A DNA stretch of 6,075 nucleotides from Patescibacteria group bacterium (GTDB lineage: Bacteria; Patescibacteriota; Minisyncoccia; Moranbacterales; JAKLHP01). Location: assembly GCA_022710085.1 (NCBI GenBank), contig JAKLHP010000053.1, forward strand, positions 1 through 6,075. Reading direction: 5' to 3'. The translations under genes and the position numbers were made by a program. Positions 1 through 5,294 of this stretch are shown in pieces (within the stretch, counting starts at the first letter, position 1; every line of letters begins with the position of its first letter). The notes below the pieces were generated by a model. That model was not told the DNA's origin and ran no database searches. It saw only the letters and a list, made by a program, of their open reading frames with translations.

Positions 1-1
1 C

Positions 2-136
2 GTGAGTCGAATAACGGAAACCGCTCAAGCCGGATCGGATGAAGTCCTCCTCTTCGGAGCCGAGATCGGATCCAACAAATTCCAACCTACCGGTACCTAT
101 GATACCGATGTGATTATTACGGCGACAACGCTATAG
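2..136 (+). CDS. C-terminal end of a probable surface/secreted protein (5' truncated)
   Basis: An open frame enters from the left edge and ends at TAG 134-136, giving 44 residues. The tail alternates small, polar and beta-branched residues and closes with QPTGTYDTDVIITATTL. A 'GTY...' turn followed by a final beta strand rich in Thr, Val and Ile is the usual ending of secreted beta-sandwich or surface-layer-like proteins, so an extracellular role is inferred. No catalytic motif can be seen in so short a piece. The stretch is about 51% G+C with codons such as GCC, ACC, CTC and GGA, unlike the AT-rich genes downstream. This could mean high expression, a different origin, or simply compositional bias of a surface protein. 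An intrinsic terminator follows 26 bases after the stop, so this is the last gene of its transcript. The frame is well supported by length, composition and the terminator; the function is a weak inference. Confidence 0.7.
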   Translation: MSRITETAQAGSDEVLLFGAEIGSNKFQPTGTYDTDVIITATTL

Positions 137-162
137 AGAAAAAGATTAAATTTACAAAACAC

Positions 163-197
163 AAAGCCGAGCTAGCGCTTGGCTTTTTTTGTTTTTT
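163..197 (+). terminator. Strong rho-independent terminator
   Basis: The arms 163-172 (AAAGCCGAGC) and 177-186 (GCTTGGCTTT) pair over 10 base pairs with a single G-U wobble, around the four-base loop TAGC. A T tract interrupted by one G continues to 197. Stem, tight loop and T run are all present, making this the clearest terminator in the window. It separates the truncated upstream gene from the GH1 gene. The arms are nearly symmetric, but there is no A run on the other side strong enough to argue for bidirectional use. Confidence 0.9.
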
Positions 198-216
198 ACT
201 TTATTTGGTGTAAAAT
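189..216 (+). promoter_or_regulatory. Candidate promoter for the GH1 gene, leaderless arrangement
   Basis: TAAAAT at 211-216 matches five of six bases of the -10 consensus. A poor -35 candidate, TTGTTT (189-194), lies 16 bases upstream inside the T tract of the terminator. Only six bases (TAAGTC) separate the -10 hexamer from the ATG at 223, so the expected transcription start falls on or next to the start codon. No Shine-Dalgarno sequence lies in between, which agrees with a leaderless mRNA. The hexamers are weak evidence in AT-rich DNA. The need for a promoter after a strong terminator is the better argument. Confidence 0.5.
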
Positions 217-222
217 TAAGTC

Positions 223-1401
223 ATGGAAAACAAATTTCCGAAAGATTTTTTGTGGGGAGCAGCAATATCTTCTTATCAGGTCGAAGGAGATAATTTAAAT
301 TCTGATTGGTGGGAATGGGAGCAAAAAGGAAAAACAAAAGACAAGTCTGGAATTGCCTGTGATTATTGGAATCGCTACAAACAAGACCATGATTTACTTG
401 AGCAGTTAGGAGTTAATTCTTTCCGTTTGTCCTTGGAATGGTCAAGGATTGAACCGGAAGAGGGAAAGTTTTCGGATAAGGCGTTCTCTCATTATAGGGA
501 TATACTGATTGATTTGAAAAGACGAAACATTAAAACAGTTGTTACTCTCTGGCACTATACTTTGCCTTTATGGTTTTCCAAAAAATGCAATTGGAATAAG
601 AGTGAATCAGTCGGATATTTTACGAGATATTGCGAAAAAGTGATGGATAAATTAGGTTCTGAAATTGATCTGCTTGTGACTATGAATGAACCGAGGCTTG
701 TGCTTAATCGTGGCTATCTTCTTGGTAACAGGCCGCCGGGAAAACGCAATCCTGTTTCTTTTTTTCTGGCTCGTTGCCATATGGTCAAAGCGCATCGGGA
801 ATGTTATATTTTGGCAAAAAAAATAAAACCTGAAATGCTGATCGGCATTACCCAATATTGTAATGATTTTGATTTTTTTGGCAGGCCGAAGTTTATCGGA
901 TGGCTGGCAGAGATTGTTGAAAATTTTTACAACTGGTATTTTTTTGACGAAATTGGAAAATTTCAGGATTACATCGGAATAAATTATTATTATGGAGTTG
1001 AAATTCACTTGTGGCCTCCGTTTATTACGATGAGGAAAGAAAGACCGGAATTGACCCAAATGAAATGGGGCATATGTGCCGAAGGTATCGAAGAAATTGT
1101 CCTTGATGCGTGGAAACGCTACAAAAAGCCGATTTTTATTTTAGAAAATGGCGTCGCTGTAGGCAATGATGAGATACGCAGCAATTTCATAAATAAGTAT
1201 TTGAATGGTATTAAGCAGGCTATGGAGCAACAAGCGGATGTGCGCGGATATTTTTATTGGTCTTTTCTAGATAATTTTGAATGGGAATCGGGATACGATA
1301 TTAAATTTGGTCTGGTAGAAATTGATTATAAAACCTTGGAGCGGAAACCGCGGAAGAGTTTTTACGAATATAAAAAAATAATACAAAACAACTGTTTATG
1401 A
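223..1401 (+). CDS. Family GH1 beta-glycosidase (beta-glucosidase-like), compact
   Basis: A 392-residue retaining glycosidase of family GH1 that hydrolyses beta-linked sugars (glucosides, galactosides or related) from small substrates. It has no signal peptide or membrane segment, so it should act in the cytoplasm. All GH1 landmarks are present in order: the N-terminal FPKDFLWGAAISSYQVEG (5-22) with sugar-binding Gln19; EWSRIEP (72-78); TLWHYTLP (108-115) with His111; the acid/base motif TMNEP (153-157, Glu156); INYYYG (253-258); the nucleophile motif ILENG (306-310, Glu308); and GYFYWSFLDNFEW (342-354), whose Glu353 and Trp354 normally contact the sugar. The family is usually about 440-480 residues. 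The missing length lies mainly between 205 and 250, where the usual 'dP...G.YP' segment is absent. ATG 223 is chosen because the conserved N terminus starts immediately after it; no ribosome-binding site precedes it. It overlaps the transporter gene by 4 bases. Family assignment is firm; substrate is unknown. Confidence 0.95.
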   Translation: MENKFPKDFLWGAAISSYQVEGDNLNSDWWEWEQKGKTKDKSGIACDYWNRYKQDHDLLEQLGVNSFRLSLEWSRIEPEEGKFSDKAFSHYRDILIDLKRRNIKTVVTLWHYTLPLWFSKKCNWNKSESVGYFTRYCEKVMDKLGSEIDLLVTMNEPRLVLNRGYLLGNRPPGKRNPVSFFLARCHMVKAHRECYILAKKIKPEMLIGITQYCNDFDFFGRPKFIGWLAEIVENFYNWYFFDEIGKFQDYIGINYYYGVEIHLWPPFITMRKERPELTQMKWGICAEGIEEIVLDAWKRYKKPIFILENGVAVGNDEIRSNFINKYLNGIKQAMEQQADVRGYFYWSFLDNFEWESGYDIKFGLVEIDYKTLERKPRKSFYEYKKIIQNNCL

Positions 1402-2324
1402 TGTTTGTTTTTGCGGCTCTGGGATCATACTTTCTTGGGGCACTTACAGTCATACTGGATAAATTTTTGCTTGGATCAAAAAGAATTTCTTCCGCTCCAG
1501 TCTATTCTTTTTATATCGGGGTTTTTGGGCTTTTTGCTTTGCTTTTTATTCCCTTTGCCGGATTTTCAGTTCCAGATTGCTGGCAAATATTTTTAAGCCT
1601 CTCAGGCGGAATGTTGTTTAGTTTCGGAATCCTGGCACTTTATTTCGCAATCAAAAAAAGTGAAGCTAGCCGCGTTTCTCCGATTGTCGGAGCAATAATT
1701 CCGGTAGTGACCTATTTCCTTTTTCTGATATTTTCCAGTGAAAAACTAGTCCTTATCCAAATAATCGGAGTAACCTTTCTTATTTTTGGAGGACTTCTGA
1801 TATCCTTTGATCTTCCCCTTAGGATAAATAAAAAGAAATTTTTTTCCGGATTTCAGGCTTCTCTTCTGGCCGGGTTTCTTCTGGCTTCAGCTTACTTTGT
1901 TTTTAAATTTGTTTATAACGGGCAGTCATTTTTCAATGGATTTATCTGGACTCGCATCGGGTGTTTTCTGGGAGTAATTCTATATTTCTTTGTTCCCAGT
2001 TGGAGAAAAGATATTTTGAAAAGCTTCAAAGAATTTTCAAAACCGAAGAAGAAGGAATATCAGACAGGAGGATTGTTCATCGGAAACAAAATTTTAGGCG
2101 GAATAAGTTCCATCCTGCTCAATGTGGCTATTGCCGCGGGGAGTGTTACGCTGGTCAATTCTTTGGTTTCCTCCCAATATGTTTTTATCTTGTTGCTAGC
2201 CTATTTCGCTCACAAAAAGTTTCCTTTTGTCTTTGAAGAAAAGCTTTATTTTTGGGACTGGGCGCAGAAAATAGGAGCGATAGTTTTAATCGGAATAGGA
2301 GTCGTATTAATTTTTAAAGCTTAG
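1398..2324 (+). CDS. EamA/DMT-superfamily membrane transporter
   Basis: An integral membrane protein of 308 residues with about ten hydrophobic segments (near 3-24, 35-55, 62-84, 93-112, 116-137, 150-170, 181-200, 224-246, 248-270, 290-307), the layout and length of the drug/metabolite transporter superfamily with two five-helix EamA repeats. The first repeat shows the characteristic pattern best: an ALYFAIKKSEASRVSP stretch (80-95), a Pro-containing helix (PVV, 102-104), a short 'SSEKL' loop (113-117) and a final IIGVTFLIFGGLLI helix (122-135). Members export or import metabolites, amino acids, sugars or nucleotide sugars; the substrate cannot be read from sequence. Basic loops (KKK 145-147, KPKKK 215-219) fit cytoplasmic placement. 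ATG 1398 overlaps the GH1 stop as ATGA, and a second in-frame ATG follows at 1401. Neither has a Shine-Dalgarno site, so translation is probably coupled to GH1. Adjacency suggests a sugar-related substrate, which is inference. Confidence 0.88.
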   Translation: MMFVFAALGSYFLGALTVILDKFLLGSKRISSAPVYSFYIGVFGLFALLFIPFAGFSVPDCWQIFLSLSGGMLFSFGILALYFAIKKSEASRVSPIVGAIIPVVTYFLFLIFSSEKLVLIQIIGVTFLIFGGLLISFDLPLRINKKKFFSGFQASLLAGFLLASAYFVFKFVYNGQSFFNGFIWTRIGCFLGVILYFFVPSWRKDILKSFKEFSKPKKKEYQTGGLFIGNKILGGISSILLNVAIAAGSVTLVNSLVSSQYVFILLLAYFAHKKFPFVFEEKLYFWDWAQKIGAIVLIGIGVVLIFKA

Positions 2325-2343
2325 AGTCTAAAAAAATTCTAGA

Positions 2344-2374
2344 TTAATAAATTTCAAAATTTAGCTTTTAGAAT
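2344..2374 (+). promoter_or_regulatory. Weak candidate promoter for the anchored GH-A gene
   Basis: TAGAAT (2369-2374) matches five of six -10 bases, with TTAATA (2344-2349) as a poor -35 candidate 19 bases upstream. The implied transcription start would be a few bases before the ATG at 2385. The 60-base gap is far more AT-rich than the flanking genes, and such matches arise easily by chance. The gene may equally be read through from the GH1 promoter. Confidence 0.25.
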
Positions 2375-2384
2375 TATCAAAAGC

Positions 2385-3395
2385 ATGTTTAAAAAAATAT
2401 TCAAATTTCTATTAGTTGCCTTCAGTTCTCTTTGTGTACTGGCCATCATCTTGCTTATTTGTTTCAACCTTCCTGTTAAAAAAACCGAGGAAAAAGCCGA
2501 AATGGGAGTTACTTTTTCTTCCCGCTATGCCAGAGATATCGGGATCAATTGGCAGGAGAATTATATTGCCATGCTGGACGATCTGAAAATAAAGAGAATA
2601 AGAATCCCGGTTTATTGGGATCTGGTTGAACCGAAGGAAGGAAAATTTGATTTTTCTGAAGTTGAATGGCAACTTCTGGAAGCAGAAAAAAGAAACGCTG
2701 AAGTAATTTTAGTGATCGGCCAAAAAGTTCCTCGCTGGCCGGAATGCTTTATTCCGGAATGGGCCGATGTTAATGACAGCAAAAGGAAAGAAAGCTTGCT
2801 AAAATTTATCGAAGTGGCAACCAACCATTTCAAAAGTTATCCGGCAGTAAAATACTGGCAGGTGGAAAATGAACCATTTTTAGATTTTGGAATCTGTCCG
2901 GATATTGACTATGATTTGATTGACGGAGAAATCGAAACTGTCAGAAAAAATGATAATTCCAAAAGGATTATCGTTACTGACAGTGGAGAACTTAGCCTTT
3001 GGATTTCGGCAGCCAAGAGAGCGGATATTTTTGGGACCACGATGTATCGCGAGGTGGTAAACAAAAGATTGGGTGCCTGGAAATATCCCATCGGGCCAAA
3101 CTTTTTTAAATTAAAGAAGGTGTTTATTGAAATTTTTGCCAAACAGGAAAATGCCATCGTGGTTGAGCTTCAAGGAGAACCTTGGCTTTCCGGATGGACA
3201 ACCGGTTTTTCCCTGGAAGAACAACTCGTTTCAATGAATAGTGAAAAACTGAAAGATAACGTACAATTTGCAAAAAATACAGGACTTTCCCAAATTTATC
3301 TCTGGGGCGTGGAATGGTGGTATTATCTTAAGACGCAAAAGAGCTATCCTTTTCTTTGGGATGAAGCCAAGGTTATTTTTTCGGAAAATAATTAA
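2385..3395 (+). CDS. Membrane-anchored clan GH-A glycosidase (GH5/GH39/GH42-like TIM barrel)
   Basis: A 336-residue protein with a basic N terminus (MFKKIFKF), one hydrophobic helix (about 9-28) acting as signal anchor, a short linker, and a catalytic domain from about residue 40. There is no usable lipobox: Cys17 is preceded by Leu, so anchoring is by the helix and the enzyme should face outward. Clan GH-A features are visible: the strand RIRIPVYWDLVEPKEGKFDF (71-90); the end of strand 4, YWQVENEP (157-164), giving Glu163 as acid/base; AIVVELQGEPW (257-267), giving Glu261 (less likely Glu265) as nucleophile; and a late LWGVEWWYYL stretch (306-315) with stacking aromatics. The reaction would be retaining hydrolysis of a beta-glycan or glycoside; the exact family and substrate are not recognised. 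The start is set by the anchor; no Shine-Dalgarno sequence precedes it. It lies between the EamA transporter and an L,D-transpeptidase, pointing to envelope or extracellular glycan work. Xylanase, cellulase or galactosidase names would be guesses. Confidence 0.82.
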   Translation: MFKKIFKFLLVAFSSLCVLAIILLICFNLPVKKTEEKAEMGVTFSSRYARDIGINWQENYIAMLDDLKIKRIRIPVYWDLVEPKEGKFDFSEVEWQLLEAEKRNAEVILVIGQKVPRWPECFIPEWADVNDSKRKESLLKFIEVATNHFKSYPAVKYWQVENEPFLDFGICPDIDYDLIDGEIETVRKNDNSKRIIVTDSGELSLWISAAKRADIFGTTMYREVVNKRLGAWKYPIGPNFFKLKKVFIEIFAKQENAIVVELQGEPWLSGWTTGFSLEEQLVSMNSEKLKDNVQFAKNTGLSQIYLWGVEWWYYLKTQKSYPFLWDEAKVIFSENN

Positions 3396-3401
3396 TTTTT
3401 T
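3371..3401 (+). terminator. Possible weak AT-only terminator overlapping the GH-A stop
   Basis: TTATTTT (3373-3379) pairs perfectly with AAAATAA (3385-3391) around a TTCGG loop, and two G-U pairs can extend the stem outward (3371-3372 with 3392-3393). Six T residues follow at 3396-3401. The stem has no G-C pair and includes the TAA stop codon, so it may be only partly effective or accidental. If real, it would partly separate the glycosidase group from the L,D-transpeptidase. Confidence 0.3.
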
Positions 3402-3442
3402 AAACAAATAATTCAGTGGAACTTTACGTTCAAGAAAAAAGA

Positions 3443-4567
3443 ATGAAAAAGGGAGGTTGGTTGCTGGTTGTTCTGTCGGTTTTTCTTCTTCTATCTTCAG
3501 GATTATTCTTCGCTTACACCAAATTTCCTTCTTTTTTTAAAACCAGGATTTATCTAGACAGGAATTCCGATATCGGTCCTTGCGATCCAGTCACAATTAA
3601 CTTTTCCCGTCCGCTAGCTTTAAATATTTTTGATTTGAAAGTCGGGATTTATCCTGAAAAAGAAATTGAATATCATTTCGAAGACAACAATAAGAAACTG
3701 GTCATTGTTTCTAAAGATTCTTGGATCCTTGAAGAGGATTATGAGATTAGCATTTCAGGAAGAAACTTCTTTCTTTATCCGCTGGATGAAAAAATTTATT
3801 TCAAAACTTCCAGTTATCCAAAACTGGTAGGATTCTATCCCGCTCAGGGAGAAAAGGATGTTATTTTGGATATTGAAGATCCAATCAGAGCTTATTTTGA
3901 CGGAGAGATTGATAAATTTAAAGTCAGATTTGCAATTTCTCCTTATCAGGAAATGGCTTCTGAGATTGAAAAGGATACAAACGTGATAAAACTTCTTCCC
4001 AAAGAAGAGTTGGAAAGGGGAAAAAAATTCAATGTCAGCATTTATATCCGTCATAAAGACGAAAAAGAAGAAGATTACCGTAAGGCAAACGATATTTCTT
4101 TTGAAACCAAGCCCCTTGCTCCTCCAGACTGGGACAAAGATTTTGCGGTAAGGCTGGAACAGGCCAAGAAATTTACCGAAGCTAAAATTAGGGAAGGAAA
4201 ATACATAGACATAAATCTCAAAAGCCAAATCTTATCCATTTTTGAAAATGGAAAAATTATAGATACATTTTTAGTTTCGAGCGGAAAAATTGGGATGGAA
4301 ACTCCGCAGGGAAGTTTTCAAGTGCATAACAAATATCCCAGAGCCTGGTCAAAGAAGTATGGACTTTATATGCCTTATTGGATGGCAATCGTAAACTCAG
4401 GAGATTTTGGAATACATGAACTTCCAGAATGGCCAGGGGGGTACAAAGAGGGGAAAAACCACCTTGGAATTCCTGTTTCCCACGGATGCGTCCGTCTGGG
4501 AATCGGATCGGCCGAAAGAGTCTATAATTTCGCAGAAATCGGAACACCTGTAATAATACACAGCTAA
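3443..4567 (+). CDS. Membrane-anchored L,D-transpeptidase (two Ig-like domains plus YkuD)
   Basis: A 374-residue enzyme expected to make 3-3 cross-links in peptidoglycan or attach proteins to it, outside the membrane. Order: MKKGG basic start; one hydrophobic anchor (about 5-26); a first beta-rich Ig/SbsA-like domain (about 32-122, with the D-P-V-T-I-N-F-S pattern at 48-55); a second similar domain (about 123-222, with 'GFYPAQGEKDV' at 130-140); a charged helical linker (about 229-252); and the YkuD domain (253-374). The YkuD signature is complete: GIHELPEW with His325, a glycine-rich spacer, then SHGCVRL (346-352) with His347, catalytic Cys349 and Arg351. TPQGSF (287-292) is also typical. 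ATG 3443 is preferred because it gives a standard basic-plus-hydrophobic N terminus. An in-frame GTG at 3416 would add nine hydrophilic residues; neither start has a clear ribosome-binding site. Function is firm at family level; donor and acceptor specificity are not visible. Confidence 0.93.
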   Translation: MKKGGWLLVVLSVFLLLSSGLFFAYTKFPSFFKTRIYLDRNSDIGPCDPVTINFSRPLALNIFDLKVGIYPEKEIEYHFEDNNKKLVIVSKDSWILEEDYEISISGRNFFLYPLDEKIYFKTSSYPKLVGFYPAQGEKDVILDIEDPIRAYFDGEIDKFKVRFAISPYQEMASEIEKDTNVIKLLPKEELERGKKFNVSIYIRHKDEKEEDYRKANDISFETKPLAPPDWDKDFAVRLEQAKKFTEAKIREGKYIDINLKSQILSIFENGKIIDTFLVSSGKIGMETPQGSFQVHNKYPRAWSKKYGLYMPYWMAIVNSGDFGIHELPEWPGGYKEGKNHLGIPVSHGCVRLGIGSAERVYNFAEIGTPVIIHS

Positions 4568-4570
4568 CCG

Positions 4571-4579
4571 TGCTATAAT
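4571..4579 (+). promoter_or_regulatory. Extended -10 promoter for the small membrane protein group
   Basis: TGC followed by TATAAT (4574-4579) is a perfect extended -10 element, which can work without a good -35; none of quality is seen 17 bases upstream (TAATAA). The expected start at about 4586 leaves a leader of roughly 23 bases that contains the strong ribosome-binding site. It begins just after the L,D-transpeptidase stop (4565-4567), with no terminator in between, so read-through from upstream remains possible. Confidence 0.65.
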
Positions 4580-4592
4580 TAAATAGGAGAAG

Positions 4593-4602
4593 AAAGGAGG
4601 TG
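4593..4602 (+). promoter_or_regulatory. Consensus Shine-Dalgarno site that fixes the ATG at 4609
   Basis: AAAGGAGGTG is a full match to the 16S rRNA anti-Shine-Dalgarno sequence, and GGAGG ends eight bases before ATG 4609. An in-frame GTG at 4600-4602 lies inside this site and therefore cannot be the start. It is the only full-consensus site in the window. Confidence 0.9.
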
Positions 4603-4608
4603 TTTTTT

Positions 4609-4818
4609 ATGGATAAAGATAAAAAAGGAGCCTCAAAATTGGTAGTTATGCTTTCCCTGATTGCTTTAATTTTAGCGGCAATAGTTTCAATTTTTAAGGT
4701 TGATTTATGGCTGGCTGGAACCCAATGGATCCTAGTTTCGATTGTCCTGGCGGTTTATTCAATTTACCTCAATGAGTGCGACTGTACTTGCTGCAAGGAA
4801 AAGAAAGATGGAGAATAA
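4609..4818 (+). CDS. Small two-helix membrane protein with a CxCxCC tail, unknown function
   Basis: A 69-residue protein not recognised as any named family. A charged start (MDKDKKGASK) is followed by hydrophobic segments at about 11-29 and 34-54 joined by a tight turn near 30-33 (KVDL). The acidic and basic tail holds ECDCTCC (56-62: Cys57, Cys59, Cys61, Cys62), then KEKKDGE. Basic residues at both ends predict a hairpin with both termini, and therefore the cysteines, in the cytoplasm. Four closely spaced cysteines could bind a metal such as zinc or copper, act in redox chemistry, or be acylated; none of these is shown. It is reached by the best promoter and ribosome-binding site in the window, so it may be well expressed. 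Its last 11 bases overlap the start of the RNA methyltransferase gene, tying their translation together. The gene call is secure thanks to the start signals and overlap; the function is unknown. Confidence 0.85.
   Translation: MDKDKKGASKLVVMLSLIALILAAIVSIFKVDLWLAGTQWILVSIVLAVYSIYLNECDCTCCKEKKDGE
4795..4800 (+). promoter_or_regulatory. Ribosome-binding site for the RNA methyltransferase, inside the upstream gene
   Basis: AAGGAA sits seven bases before ATG 4808, within the cysteine-tail codons of the small membrane protein gene. Together with the start of SPOUT homology directly after this ATG, it favours 4808 over an in-frame TTG at 4742 that would add 22 unconserved residues. Confidence 0.65.
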
Positions 4819-5293
4819 GATTTTTTATATCATTGCCCACAACATAAGAAGCGCCTATAACGTCGGAGCGATTTTTCGAACAGTTGACGGGATGGGAGCG
4901 AAAAAAATATATCTCACAGGATACACCGCTTTTCCCGCTAATTCAGCAATTTATAAGAGTTCTGCCCAGAAAATGATAGAGAAAACTGCCCTAGGAGCAG
5001 AGAAAAATGTTTCTTGGGAAAAAGTAAAAAGTATTTCCAGTTTAATATCAGATTTAAAGAAAAAAGGATTTAAAATCGTGGCCCTGGAACAAAGCAAAAA
5101 AAGTGTAAGTTACGAAAAATTTAAACCATCTTTTCCTTTAGCCTTGATTATTGGAAGCGAGCCAAGGGGAATAAATGTGAGAATTTTGGAAAAGTGCGAT
5201 AAAATAATTGAAATTCCGATGCGCGGAATGAAAAACTCTCTGAATGTTTCGGTGGCATTGGGAATAGCAGGTTATCAATTAAATTCAGATTAA
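4808..5293 (+). CDS. TrmH/SpoU-family RNA 2'-O-methyltransferase (SPOUT, catalytic domain only)
   Basis: A 161-residue S-adenosylmethionine-dependent enzyme expected to methylate a ribose 2'-hydroxyl in tRNA or rRNA in the cytoplasm. All three SpoU motifs are present: motif 1, NIRSAYNVGAIFRTVDGMG (12-30), with Asn18 and Arg24; motif 2, LIIGSEPRGI (113-122), with Glu118; motif 3, IEIPMRGMKNSLNVSVALGI (135-154), with Ser144 and Asn146. The spacing of Asn/Arg and Ser/Asn agrees with the active-site residues known for Thermus TrmH. Motif 2 reads GSEPRG where GNEGxG is commoner, a modest variation. Its length is that of a catalytic SPOUT knot domain without the N-terminal substrate-binding domain or the long C-terminal extension, like TrmL-sized members. 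It overlaps the small membrane protein gene by 11 bases and is followed after one base by the HAD gene. Family membership is firm; the target nucleotide cannot be told. Confidence 0.93.
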   Translation: MENKIFYIIAHNIRSAYNVGAIFRTVDGMGAKKIYLTGYTAFPANSAIYKSSAQKMIEKTALGAEKNVSWEKVKSISSLISDLKKKGFKIVALEQSKKSVSYEKFKPSFPLALIIGSEPRGINVRILEKCDKIIEIPMRGMKNSLNVSVALGIAGYQLNSD

Positions 5294-5294
5294 T

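Noticed and set aside
31..73. Repeated GATCGGAT at 33-40 and 64-71
   Set aside because: Only two eight-base copies inside a coding region, with no regular spacing; not enough for a repeat array or binding-site pair.
652..1059. Minus-strand open frame of 135 codons inside the GH1 gene
   Set aside because: It lies fully opposite a gene with intact GH1 motifs, its product is basic and low in recognisable pattern, and no start signals precede it.
1396..1600. TGA at 1399 read as glycine (as in some Patescibacteria), extending GH1
   Set aside because: GH1 homology ends naturally just before this TGA, the extension has no family pattern, the transporter starts exactly there, and no gene contains an in-frame TGA.
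1405..2236. Short + strand frames at 1405-1596 and 1961-2236 inside the transporter gene
   Set aside because: They are alternative frames of an evident ten-helix membrane protein and show no independent motif or ribosome-binding site.
2335..2375. Inverted repeat with a nine-base-pair stem (2335-2343 with 2367-2375) between the transporter and GH-A genes
   Set aside because: One pair is G-U, only one is G-C, the loop is 23 bases and no T run follows; it is expected by chance in DNA this AT-rich.
2433..2435. Cys17 of the anchored GH-A enzyme as a lipoprotein cysteine
   Set aside because: The preceding residues Ser-Ser-Leu do not form a lipobox (a small residue is needed just before Cys), and the cysteine sits mid-helix.
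3755..4228. Minus-strand open frame of 157 codons opposite the L,D-transpeptidase
   Set aside because: Its translation is Phe- and Ile-rich as expected from complementing an A-rich coding strand, with no domain and no start signals. The same reasoning removes 2412-2672, 2612-2833, 2909-3157, 4257-4547 and 5148-5564.
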